In this document: positions 47,101 through 58,909 of the stretch, piece after piece
Layout of the letters: the number at the start of each line of letters is the position of its first letter
Position numbering within the stretch: position 1 is the first letter of the stretch
NCBI GenBank assembly: GCA_024741835.1
Contig: JAENRP010000076.1
Span: 105,974 to 169,973 of the forward strand
Origin: Diplocarpon mali
Lineage: Eukaryota; Ascomycota; Leotiomycetes; Helotiales; Drepanopezizaceae
Direction: 5' to 3'
DNA: 64,000 bases
Notes under the pieces: model-generated
Told to the model about the DNA's origin: nothing
The model's input: only the letters and a program-made list of their open reading frames with translations
Database searches by the model: none
Position numbers and translations under genes: made by a program

Positions 47101-50100
47101 GTAGTTGATACTGCTGCTATTCCGGAGACAACCGAAGAAATTGCCACGTCCTCGAAGAATGGCAAGAAGAAATCCGAAAAATATATGCCATCTGCCATCG
47201 AGCCTTCGGCTGATGCGTCAACACCGTCTGACGCCGAAAAAATATTGCCTGCATCAGAAACTCCAGATCTCGGACCTACACCAACGGTTGGACCCGGAGC
47301 TTGGCCAATAACACCCGCCACACCTGTGACTGGCGGTGAAAAGCCCGGCGATGAGATACTAAGCTCTACTAGAAAAAGCTACTTTCCAGTAGTTGCAGGA
47401 GCTCTAGGTAGTGCCATCTTCGAAAAACAATTTTCCAAGGATGATCCTTCTCTAAATAAAGAGATGTCTACGGAAGCCACAAACTCGATGCCTGATGTGG
47501 CTGGTGAATCATCACTGGAAATAGACCTGAATCCCCATCCGGACGGACTTGCTGCTGGATACGACAATGATCAACTCAATCTAGCTCGGCAGCTTCAGGA
47601 GGAATTCGGGAAGAAGTCCTCCAAGGACAAGAAAAAGAGACAAAGTCTACCCGCGACTCCGGCTCTTCCCTCCAGGTCAAGGACCTTTGACGAAATAACT
47701 GAAGGACAACCGCGTACAAGAAGCCTCTCCATTGGAGAAACCATCCGACCAGCTGCATCGGTTGATACCCCAGCCCCTGACGGACTTGAGGCAGGCTACC
47801 AAGAAGACCAACTTTCCCTCGCCCGACAATTACAAGCAGAGTTTGGGAAGAAGTCAGAAAAGAAAAAGGGCAAGAAGGACAAGAAAGGACGAGCTTCTAC
47901 GCTAAATGATGAGCAACTTGGCCAGGAATTCGACGGACCGCAGGTTACTGACCTCGCCATCGAGGAAGCACACCAAACGGGCGAGACAATCGAGGCGCCT
48001 GATTCTGATGAGCCTAAGCCCGATGGATTTGCAGCGGGCTATCAAGAAGATCAACTTTCTCTCGCACGCCAATTGCAAGCCGACTTTGCAAAGAAGGACA
48101 AGAAGAAAGACAAGAAGCACAAAAAGAGTCGAAGCACTTCCCAAACTCCAGGAGAGCAGCTTCCTCGTGAAGGCTACTTTGACGATCAAAACCAAAACAC
48201 CAGTTCAGAAATACATTCACGTGACAATTCGCTCCCAATGGCAGAATCTTCTGCAGAAGTCAGTGAAGCCACGCGTGATGGACTAGCTGTGGGGTACAAT
48301 CCAGAACAACTTGAGCTTGCGCGCCAGCTAAAAGAAGAATTCGTATCTGGGAATTCCAGAAAAGGAAAGAAAGACAAGAAACGAAGAAGCTTGCTACGAG
48401 CCAACACTGAAGACGAGAAGTCGTCTGATCTGGTTGCTGGAGATGCAGGTTTTCAAGAAAGTTTCGATAGCCCGCAGTTAGGGGGCCAAGACACTGCACC
48501 TGACGCAGATCCTGACCCCGTTGATGTGTAAGTGATCGAAATACTCAATTTATCCAATTTCGATTGTCCGTTCGTTATGTGACTTGGGAGACGTTTTATT
48601 GATTAATTACTAACACCGCTTTTGACTTAGACCAACAAAAAAATCAAAGGACAGGAAAGGAAAGGAAAGCGAAAGCCTTCTAAATGAGACTGTGAACGAT
48701 GAAGATCTTTCAGAACCGACCACGCCATTCAAGGATGAAGATAAGACCGCGCCTCGTGCTTCGGAGGTGGATGTGCCAACAGCTGAAATTACTACGGTTG
48801 AGCCTGATGATGAGTTTGCTACAGTGACGAATAAGAAATTCAAGAAGAATGACAAGAAGGGCAAGAAACGCGATAGCCTTGCTCGTGGCACGACCGAAGA
48901 TGACCCCTCTAATACCCTCGCTAAGGAAACAGAGACTCGATCTTTGAATCCCGATAAGAAGGGAGATATCGAGATCGCACCAGACGAACCCCCTGCTGAG
49001 GAAGACTTTGGGACCTCAAAGAAATCGAAGAAGGAGAAGAAAAAGCGGCTGAAAGCCGCTGCCTCCGATGAGCCGCTCGATCAATTGCAGAGTACAGATC
49101 AAGCTTCATCGACTGATGATCCTGTGACCTCAAATTTGACCGCTAAAGATTCTAGAGCTGAAACCGTCGAGAAGCCGCTCGAGGAAGTTGGAAATTCTCG
49201 GAAATCGAAGAAAGACAAGAAGAAGCGAGGTAGCTTGCTGCAAAATGATTCCTTCGACATACCCCCGGAACAGATAATCGACGAACAAGGCCTTTCCGAC
49301 ACAGAAACTTCTGTCCAAGCTGATAACATCCCTGCTTCGCCCCATGTTGAGAAGGAGCAGCAAGAATTTTCTGACTTCAAAACTTCAAAGAAATCAAAGA
49401 CGAACAGGGGCAGCTTGCTTCGTCATGAATCATTTCCTGAGCAAGATCCTCAAGACAGCGAGTTAACACCTCAGTCGGACAATCCAAGTGCTAGAGCAAA
49501 TTTCGTCCAGCCAGCTACTACTACTCCAATTGCGGATGAGCAAACAGACGTCCTAGGATTTGTAACCAAAAGTTCGAGGAAGGATAAGAAAAAGAAGCGA
49601 GGGAGCACATTTGAGCCTGTCCCAGAGCAACAACCTGAGCCCGAGGACCCCAATATATTGAACTCTGGCGCTGAAGATAATAGAGTATTTTCTCCAGCTT
49701 CAGGTGGAGATAAAACAGATGATGGTTTTGAATCCACATCTAAGAAATCCCAGAATGACAAAATGGAAAAGGAGAGAACTCAGCAAACCCTCGACGCTGC
49801 TGACGACGCTGTCAAGGACATAGAGACTTCTCTCAAGTCAGATTTGGTGGACGATGCAGATCCTAAGACACCGACAGAGCAATCTGTTGGCCCACTGGCA
49901 GATTCTGAATCCGAACAAGTTACCAACCTCAGCCAGCCTGCATCTCAAACGATTGACGACGCTCCTGATGACAGTCTCGGAGATTTCGCTTCTACCAAGG
50001 GCAAGAACAAAAAGAAGCTAAAAGAGACCGGGAAGATTGGAGCGGGCGAAATACCGGGATATTCAATTCCACTGGATCCAAAATCGGAGCCGGAAGCAGC

Positions 50101-53100
50101 TGAAGGACCATCCTTGCCCACCGAAGCTACATTGGAAAATACCGCTCCAGTTGGTGACGATAACGATCCATTAGAGTATTCGGAGCAGCACGAAGTCACC
50201 GAGGACCGAATCCTGGATGATGTACCCCCTGTCAGTGTACCAGATACTGTTGATACACCCGCGGACGAATGGGATGCCTCCCCAGTTAAAATTTCCAAGA
50301 AGAAGGGGAAGAAAAATCGAAAACACTCATCCAAACCGGATTCGGAAGGAATTTCATTACCGTCTGAGCCCACATTGGAACCTTCGAAGGACGTCCCGCT
50401 GACTCCTTTGCCCGCAGGTCAAACCACAAAGGATAGTGTGATGCTCGAGCCCGAGCAGCTCCAGGATCAAGCATTGGATCCGAACGTGACCACCAATCGG
50501 GAAATAATCAAAGCACCTATTGACAATTGGAATGCCTCTTTTCCCATGACGAAGTCCAATGAAGAAAAAAAGGAACAAGGCACCTCAAAGTCTGACCTGC
50601 AAGCACCATCCGGAGCTTCTACGCCATTGGAACCCGTTCAGGAATCAATTCAGCTTATGGACGCGTCCATCCTGCCAGGGGAAGTTGCTTGGAGGATAGA
50701 CCTCGCAGAGCAGCCTCAAACAATCGATGATCCTCCAACGCCCGATAAAGAAGATCTACAGGAACGAGCTGAAGAGGAGTTGGGGCTGTCTTCAAAGGAG
50801 AAAAATAAGAAAGGCGAGACATCTAGTTCTTCGACCCCCTTCGAGCCGACCATTGTCGAAGAGCAAAACTCGACAACTACACCTGCATCCCTTGACGAGC
50901 CAGAAGACGAACGGGGTGCGGTGTCAGCCAAAAAATCCAAGAAGGATAAGAAAAAGAAGAAGTCGAAAATCTCAACGCCAATCGAAGATCTTACAGCGCC
51001 CGTGCCTAAAAGTTCTCTCGCGGGCATTGAGCAGAGCGATCAAGCTCCCGTTGATGTCCAGGACACGCCAATCGTTGCTAAAGACCCTACCGGTTTCAGT
51101 AATGCAGACGATGATTGGGGAGCAGTCCCGGTCAAGAAGAAGAAAGACAAGAAGAACAAGAAATCAGGTCTCTCTACTCCGGTTGAAGCGACGTTGCCAT
51201 CCATACCAGACTCCCACCAGCCTATCGAGGAGCTCAGCCATTTTCCCAAGCTAACAGATGATCACGTCGCAATTGGTTCCCAGCGCATACCGATTGATAC
51301 AGAAGTGCCTGAAACTGACAAGGAGGACGATGAACGGGGACCGCTACCAGTCAGGAAGGAAGACAAGGAAAACAAGAAAGTTAGTATTTCTATCCCAATG
51401 GAAGAGCTCTCGGCGACTATACCCGATATTCAACCTGTCGAAGAATCCAGTCCACCTTCTGAGCCAACAAATTTTGAGACAGTGGCAATTGATGTCGATG
51501 ACGTGGTGGAAAGCGAGCGCGGGGATAAAGAGCAGGAAATTGAAGTATCCAGCTTTCCTACGCCAATTCCAGAGCCTCCCCCATCTGCCGACGGAAATTC
51601 TCTCGAATTTGGCCAACGCTTGCCAACATTTACCTCGTCAGACTATATCTTGACAAGTGCACTACCCGCCGATAGGGAAATTGAAGAGGTTGCACAGGAT
51701 CAATCTGAATATTGGAACTCATCTTCGGTTGAGAGTAAGGATAAGAAAAAGAAAAAGATGAAGGGGAAGTCGGGTGTGTCGATACCTTTGGAAGAGTTCG
51801 CTTCCTCTTCAGAATTCTCCCTCGAGCAAACAAACCCCGAATCAGACCAATCCGTTGTTAAAATGAAAACTGAGCCATCAGAAAAGCCAAATGCGCAACC
51901 GGAAGATCTATGCGCCGAAAAAATCATCGAGGAAACGGAAGATAGTTGGGACGCCATTCCCAAGAAGTCCAAGAAGAACAAGAAATTGGGAGCTTCGACA
52001 CCTATCGAAGAAGTTGTCTCACTAGCCCTTTCTGAACAACTAATATCGCAACCAGACCAGCAGAGTGAAAAACTCTCACATGCTTCAGAAGTGCGAAACT
52101 TAGAAACAGACCACGCCGTCGAAGACCAGGACGAGTGGAGCTTGATCTCTGGTAAGCAATCGAAGAAGGACAGGAAGAAGAATCGGAAGCCTGGGCTCTC
52201 AACACCGACCGAGCAATCTTCGCCGCTAGTCGTTGTCGAACAGCCTCTTTCGGAGTCAATTCCGCCAACTGAAATTCTACCGGCTACAGCAGACGTGCAG
52301 GCTAAAGATGTGAACACTGACCTTGCAGGCGGAGCGGTTGGAATGGAGTCTTTTTCCTTGTTTAAGAAAGACAAGAAGAAGAAGCGGAAGTCGGGGCTTT
52401 CCACTCCAATTAATGATAATTTGCCATCGGTTGCCTCCCAAGAACCATTTTTGGGAGACATGTCCATTCAAGATAGGAGCGTAGAACTTACCGGGGAAGC
52501 GAATGATTTGGCGTCTGTTCCCTCATCAAAGAAGGACAAAAAGAAGAAGAATCGCATGTCTAGGCTCTCAATTTCCGCCGAAGAAGCTCCATCTTCAATC
52601 AAACCAGAAGATGTTCATTCCCAGGCTGGTTCCGAGATTGAGTCCGGTGAAGCGGAAGAGTCAATTCAAGGCCAGATAAACAATGAAACTAAGGATCAAG
52701 ATGAATGGAATGCAAGCTCCGCCAAATCGAAAAAGAGAGACAAGAAGAATCGGAAATCTGGAGCTTCAACACTAGCCATGGAGACACCACCAAGTCCTGC
52801 GCCAGAATCTTCGTCTCTAAGCCCTGCCGGCCAAGCCGAGCCCCTAACCGACAACGTGGAGAATATCAGCCAAGACAAGACCCAAGACGTGATTGACAGT
52901 CAAGGTGGGTGTGACTCGTTCCCAGCTAAGCCGAAGAAGCCTCAAAAGAATGAGAAAGTAATGTCTGAAATTTCAGGGCCTGTTGAGCAAATCTTGATCC
53001 CTGTTCTCGAACAAGAAATAGTGCAACCAGAGCAGCTTACTCCAACAACACAAGACCTTTCACAAGGAAAAGAGGAAGTCGAGGCAACTTCAAATTATGA

Positions 53101-56100
53101 GTTGGAAATAGCTTCAACACTTACCAATGAGCAAGCCGATGAATGGGCACCCAGTAGCAAGAAAAAGTCGAAGAAAGGTAAAAAGAAGTCTCGGCTATCT
53201 ACGCCAATCGAAGAAATAGCGACTCCTGAGCCTGTTACACCTATCCTTGAGAAAAAACCACCAGCCATGCCCGAGACAACACCTGTCGATGAGCCTGTCG
53301 ATATCGGTGAATGGGCATCCAGCAGCAAGAAAAAGTCTAAGAAAGATAAGCGCAAGCCTGGACTCTTTTCGCCAATTGAGGAAGTGACGGCCCCTGAGCC
53401 TATTGCAGCTATCCTCGAGGACAACCTCCCAGCAATGCCTGAGAGAACGCATATCAACGAGCCCGTTGACGAGCTTGTCGATGAGCCTATTGAGGCTATT
53501 CTCGAGGATAACTCGCCGGCCTTGCCCGGCGCACACACTGACATCAACACTACAAGCGAAGTCAAGGATCCAGAACATCAGGCACTGTCTACCAAAGATC
53601 TCGAAGCTGCGGATGAACGAGTTCAAGAAGATTCATCTGCGTTTGTCTCCAATGACAAGAAAAACAAGATAAGCAAGAAATCATCTCGAGCTGGCTCTGA
53701 GAGTGGCCCCAGCACTCCATCTCACCCCAGTACGGTATTGGCAGAGCCGGAGATACCATCTGAACTGTTGACTTCAGATCGTGTGGCTAGCACCCCTGTT
53801 CCTGAGCAGAAGACAGAAGTTCAGGACCCATCCCCTGGTAATCTCTCCAGAAACTCATCGAAGAAGGACAAGAGGAAACGTCAACCAACTATCGATGTGC
53901 CCACTGGCGAAGAAACTCAGAGCGCCCCTGTGACATCTTGGGCCGACGAAGTCGTGGAAGCGGAGGTGGAAAGAGACATCCCTGTCATTCAGGAAATTGC
54001 GGAAGATGAGTCTCTGTCGCATATTGCTCCCACAGTCGAGTTGGCTCCAGCGGACGACGTTTTCGTTCGACCTCAGAAAAAGGGCAAAAAAGGCACGAAG
54101 CGAAACTCTGTCTCGACAGAGTCAACACCGGCAAAACTTTCCTCCCATAATTTCGAAGACACTGCATCCGCCATTCACATTCCGTCCCTCGCAACAGCTG
54201 GGGAGATAATAGCAGGTGCCGCTCTGCTCGAACAATCAATTTCTTCTCGTGATGAATCTTCCTTATCCAAGAGTGGCATATCGTCAGCTACTACGCCCAC
54301 GGGAAAGCCACCGAAAAAGGACAAGGAGAAGAAGAACATTGATCGCAGAGCTCCGAAAGAAGATGACATCTTTGATGATCCTGCCCTTTGGGAAGGTGCC
54401 GATCCAAAGGTACATGAGGAGGCTAAGATGGGCGATGATGACAGTGATGGATTCTGGTCCCCACCTGAACAGGTTGAAGAGCCCATTACAGTCGACGAGG
54501 TTGTCATAGACGAGGAAAAGCCACCGATTCAGAGGGATATTTCACTCACGATGCCTTCAAGACAGCGAACACCATCCACTACTATGCAGCCAGAACAATG
54601 CTCCGCAGAATCGCCAGTGGCAACAGGAGGAGGCGCCGGTTCTATCCCAGGAATAAATTCTGTTCCAATTGATGATGATGTTCAAGAAAGTCTCGGCAGG
54701 CCTCCGCATCAGTCTCTCGACCAGGTTGATGACCCTTTCATGCTCTCATCCAAGGAGAAAGACAAGAAGAATTCAGGCAGCTCAGGCTCTCGAAATTTTG
54801 AAGATGTAACCGACTCGCAACCGACTGTGATAGAGGCTCCACTTAGCGGGAATATCTCGTTAGTTCAACCTTCCCGTCCCGAACACTTCTTCACCCCACC
54901 AAGACATTCTGAAAATACTCGTAGCGAAGCAATTCTCTCGGAACCTCCTGTTAAGAATTTGTCACCTATTCCTCCGAGTCGAACCTTGCACTCCAGAATT
55001 TTCGACCTTCCGATTGTGCACGAGGAAAACTCAACAGTGCTTCATTTTGAACACCATGATAGTCGAGGTTTGCAATGTGATGAGGCCAAAAGAGATACTC
55101 CATTTGTCGCCGAGTCCCCAGTTCACCCTCAGCGGGGTTCCGCAGATAACCACGAGCACGTTAGGGATAGTGGAGTCCATCTACGAGAGTACTCCCCAAC
55201 CGAGAGAGCGAGAACGCCAATAAGATCCTCCGGTGATGCTCTCGCAAGAATGTCCTCGCCATTCGTCGATGAAGATTCCGAAACCGTCAACCTTCACCGA
55301 TCACCGAAATCGACAGAGCCAACAAAGCATCCTGTTGACCAGCAAACATCTGCTGCGACTAAGCGACCAAAAGGCGAGACTGCAACCGATTTCCACAGCG
55401 CGCCACGATCAACACCTACAAACCACCATGATGAAGTTACTAGTCGAGAATCCCTTCCACCTCAGAAAAATAAGGGGGAAAAGCACACTGATCTCCATAG
55501 AGCGTCTGCCAATCATGGAACTCGTAACGCTGAAGCTCAGGGCTTGGTCAAGCAACGTGTGCAGCGGCTCGAAGCTCCCGAGTTGGTGCTGACTCCGAAG
55601 CCAAAGAACGACAAACAGGCTGTCACCTCATCGTCTCAGTCTTCCGAGAGATCCAAGTCCGAACGCCCCCTGCAAGACAAATATCCCGAACTCACTTCGT
55701 CTCCCAGGCCAAGAGCCGAGCGGCCCAAAGGCAAAGGCGAGATCGATGCAGGTGCAGTAATCGCCGGTGCAACTTGGGGATTTGCTGCTGCGCGAAGACT
55801 CAGTCAAGAGCAGCGTCCTGACAGCGCACAAAGTCAAAGGTCGACAGCTTCCGGCATCAATCGGTTACGAACCCCAGACTTCAAACGCCCAAACAGCGCC
55901 ACTAGCAATCGCTCCGGGACTCCACCTCTCAGGCGGAGCGATAGGAAAAGTGGAGACCTGAGGTCTCTCAGCCAACGGAGCAAGCCGGACCTCGCTAAAG
56001 ACGCTGAGCTTGCAACCTTGGTAAATCTAACATCAGCGGTCAACACAGCAAACCCAACCGCCAACGAGGGCCGGGCCCGGACAAAAGACATGGCCGATGT

Positions 56101-57737
56101 CTATGTGAGTTGGACTCTGCCTTGCAAAAGAGAATTGCAATGTCAATCGGAACTTGACTGATGATCGGACAACAGGATGGCTTTGGTGAAGGCCGCATAG
56201 GCTCACCTAGATCTCCGACTCGGCCCCATAGCATGCGCCGACGACAAAGCATGCAAGTGCTGGAGCTCGAACAAAAGCTCGAGCAATTGGCAGCCGAGAA
56301 CCGTATGCTCGCCGAGCAGAAAACCCAAGCCGATCGCGCCTTGCACTCCAGCGAAAAAGCCTCTTCAGCCTTGTGAGAATTACCTTATGCCTGGCCAACT
56401 CTTTACGTTCTGCCAAAGCTGAACATGAACAACTGCTAATTATTTATCTTCTCAGAATCGAGAAAGATGCCGAAATTGACAGCCTCAAACGAACACTTGA
56501 ATGGCTACAGAAAGAAGTTGGCAGGCTGACCGAAGTCAACGATGGCCTTACCAGCGCGAATCATACAATTGCACGACAGCACGGGGATAGATACGGCGTG
56601 CTCGAATCCAAACATTTGCAGACTACGCGGGAGCTGCAAGAAATGCGCGATGCACACAGTAGTCTATCGGCTGGCATGGAAGGTATTGTGAAGAACGAGG
56701 TGCAAAATGTGGTGGGGGAGAAGGACCGTGAGATTGCTCGGTTACGAGCTGAGCTAGACGCAGCGAAGGAGAAAATACGAGACATGCAGAGACAGATCCT
56801 GGCTTCGAAGGCCAACGACGTCGAATTCCTCACCATCCGAGACGAGGACTACTTCGACGATGCCTGTCAGAAACTATGCCAGCACGTCCAACAATGGGTG
56901 CTCCGTTTCTCGAAATTCTCTGACATGCGAGCATGCAGACTTACGAGCGAGATCAACAACGATAAGACTATCGATCGACTGGATAATGCAATACTAGACG
57001 GTTCCGACGTAGACAGCTATCTCGCCGACCGAGTCAAGCGCAGGGATGTCTTCATGTCTATGACGATGACCATGGTGTGGGAATTCATATTTACCCGATA
57101 TCTCTTTGGCATGGACAGAGAGCAGAGGCAGAAGCTCAAGGCATTGGAGAAGACGCTTTCTGAGGTTGGACCTGTAGCAGCAGTCCACCAGTGGCGCGCA
57201 ACCACACTTACGCTACTTGCCAAGCGCGAGGCCTTCCATCGGCAACGAGAACAAGATACCCAGGCCGTGGTAGATGCAATCATGGGGACGCTGTCGGAAA
57301 TTCTTCCACCTCCAAGTCAACTCGAGGCACAGATTGAAGACCAGTTGGCAAGGGTAATGAAGGCGGCTGTAGATCTCTCGGTCGAGATGCGCTGCCAGCG
57401 TGCGGAGTACATGATGCTCCCACCTCTACAACCAGAATACGATGCCAACGGCGACCTCGCGAGTAAGGTATACTTCAACGCAGCATTGATGAACGAGCGC
57501 AGCGGGGACACGGTCTCAAACGAAGACTTGGAGGCCCAGAAAGCGGTTGTGAGAATCGTCCTGTTCCCATTGGTCGTCAAGAAGGGCGACGACTCTGGAG
57601 AAGGCGAAGAGGAGATTGTGATCTGCCCAGCGCAGGTGCTGGTGGCGAAGCCCAAGGGGAAGTCGGTGAGGATGGAGGCGGGGAACAACTCGAAGATCTC
57701 GATGGCGCCTAGTACGATGGGCGGCAGCGTATCATAG
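38124..57737 (+). CDS. lah: Leashin (LAH)-type giant Woronin-body tether, 'involucrin repeat' protein, about 6,377 aa
   Basis: Six exons (38124-43414, 43515-43661, 43785-48527, 48631-56104, 56176-56372, 56456-57737) join in phase through GT..AG introns of 100, 123, 103, 71 and 83 nt. N-terminus: Ser/Arg-rich, with DEDGWESASDSDSS at about residue 240, as in fungal involucrin-repeat proteins. Middle: more than 45 degenerate Lys-cluster repeats (SKKSKKDKKK type) spaced by acidic Ser/Pro/Thr-rich linkers, and four repeats of the form DGxxxGYxxxQLxLARQLQxEF at about residues 3065-3355. C-terminus: a coiled coil at about 5905-6090 and a folded domain containing DEDYFDDACQKLCQHVQQW and FIFTRYLFGMDREQRQKL. 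Leashin anchors Woronin bodies to the cell cortex or septal pore of hyphae. In Neurospora the locus makes two proteins (LAH-1, LAH-2); here the frame reads as one. No stops or frameshifts were seen. The exon model is strong; the name rests on remembered architecture. Confidence 0.85.
47541..48410 (+). repeat. Four in-frame 'GY..QL.LARQL' coding repeats
   Basis: Four copies within exon 3 of the giant gene encode a short helix-forming unit: GYDNDQLNLARQLQEEF, GYQEDQLSLARQLQAEF, GYQEDQLSLARQLQADF and GYNPEQLELARQLKEEF. Each is preceded by DGL or DGF and followed by a Lys-rich cluster. Units two and three are nearly identical, suggesting recent duplication. They are far better conserved than the surrounding Lys-cluster repeats. 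Confidence 0.9.
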
Positions 57738-58909
57738 ACGGGGCCTTTTTGGGATACTTTGGCGTGGGTGATGACTGCATAACACGGACGGCGTTTCTGG
57801 TTGTTTTCAGGCGAGGCATGACGATTTGTAGCACCTACTGTATATTTTGACAGGGCCCTCTTTCTATTGTAATCGAACAAACGAGTTAATGACAAGATGA
57901 TATCGTCCTAGCGTGACTGCTATCGACATCCACGTCCCAGGCCCACGTTTCCAAGCAGTATGCCGACCATTGTCTCGGATCAGCCGGGTGGTGCGGTGCC
58001 CCGATACCGTACCAATACCGATACAGATACCGATACCGTACCGATACCGATACCGACACCGATACCGATACCGTACCGATACCGATACCGATACCGATAC
58101 CGATACCGATACCGTACCGACACCGACACCGACACCGATACCGACACCGTACCGATACCGATACCGAGTACCGATACCGATACCGATACCGATACCGTAC
58201 CGACACCGACACCGACACCGATACCGACACCGATACCGACACCGACACCGTACCGATACCGATACCGAGTACCGAGTACCGACTTGTATATGCAGTTGGG
58301 TCCAATCTAGGAGCTTGGGAAGATACCAAAGAGAGAGAGAGGGGAACGATGCGCATCTATCCATGAGCGTTCCGTGCGTTCCGTGCATTCCGTGCATTCC
58401 GTTATTCCGTGCGTTCCGTTATTCCATGTCCGTATGCAGTGCGAGGTGCAGTCAACGAGCCCTCGCACGGTGTGGGCGTGAGTCTGAGGGTGAGTAGAGA
58501 AGAGAAGAGCGCGAAATCGAGCGTGCGGGACGCTTCGGGCCCTCGGCGGCGTGTCCCCGCCAACCCGCCTCGCCCACACCACGAGAGGGGGATGGGACTG
58601 GGAGTGGGATGAGATGGAAGAGTAGGCTGGGTCGAGGACGGGATTTACACCTGGGACACGCTTCTGCCAGACCTGACGACGAGGCACCGGTACAACACAA
58701 CTCTCCCCACTCCCGGCCCAGGCCAGGATAGTTCACATTCTCATCACATACCGCTATGTATTCTGATGCCACTACACCACAGCATCACTGCCTCACTACG
58801 CCTCACCCAGAGCGCCGTGTGAGCATGGTGCACACTGCTATGACCAGGCCGGGCAATCAACTGGGCTGTTTACCAGCCACTTGATGCTCTTGGCATGCCA
58901 ATAAGAGCA
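57738..58909. other. Intergenic region between convergent genes
   Basis: The 3' flanks of the giant gene (plus strand) and of the CRT10-family gene (minus strand) meet here. The stretch contains the hexanucleotide array annotated separately and a 10-bp-scale GCGTTCCGT/GCATTCCGT repeat at about 58,364-58,425. No gene is supported. Long open frames on both strands over the array are artefacts of the repeat. Confidence 0.6.
58000..58283. repeat. Hexanucleotide array (ACCGAT / ACCGAC / ACCGTA units)
   Basis: About 280 bp are built from 6-bp units, mainly ACCGAT with ACCGAC and ACCGTA variants and a few CCGAGT interruptions. The variants are organised: blocks of pure ACCGAT alternate with blocks of ACCGAC, and a longer block recurs (compare about 58,075-58,165 with about 58,175-58,265), giving a higher-order period. 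It lies between two convergent genes. Confidence 0.9.

Noticed and set aside
57864..58397. Long Arg/Tyr and Pro/Ile/Thr repeat frames on both strands over the hexanucleotide array
   Set aside because: A 6-bp repeat without stop codons keeps several frames open at once. There is no start context, splice pattern or family match.
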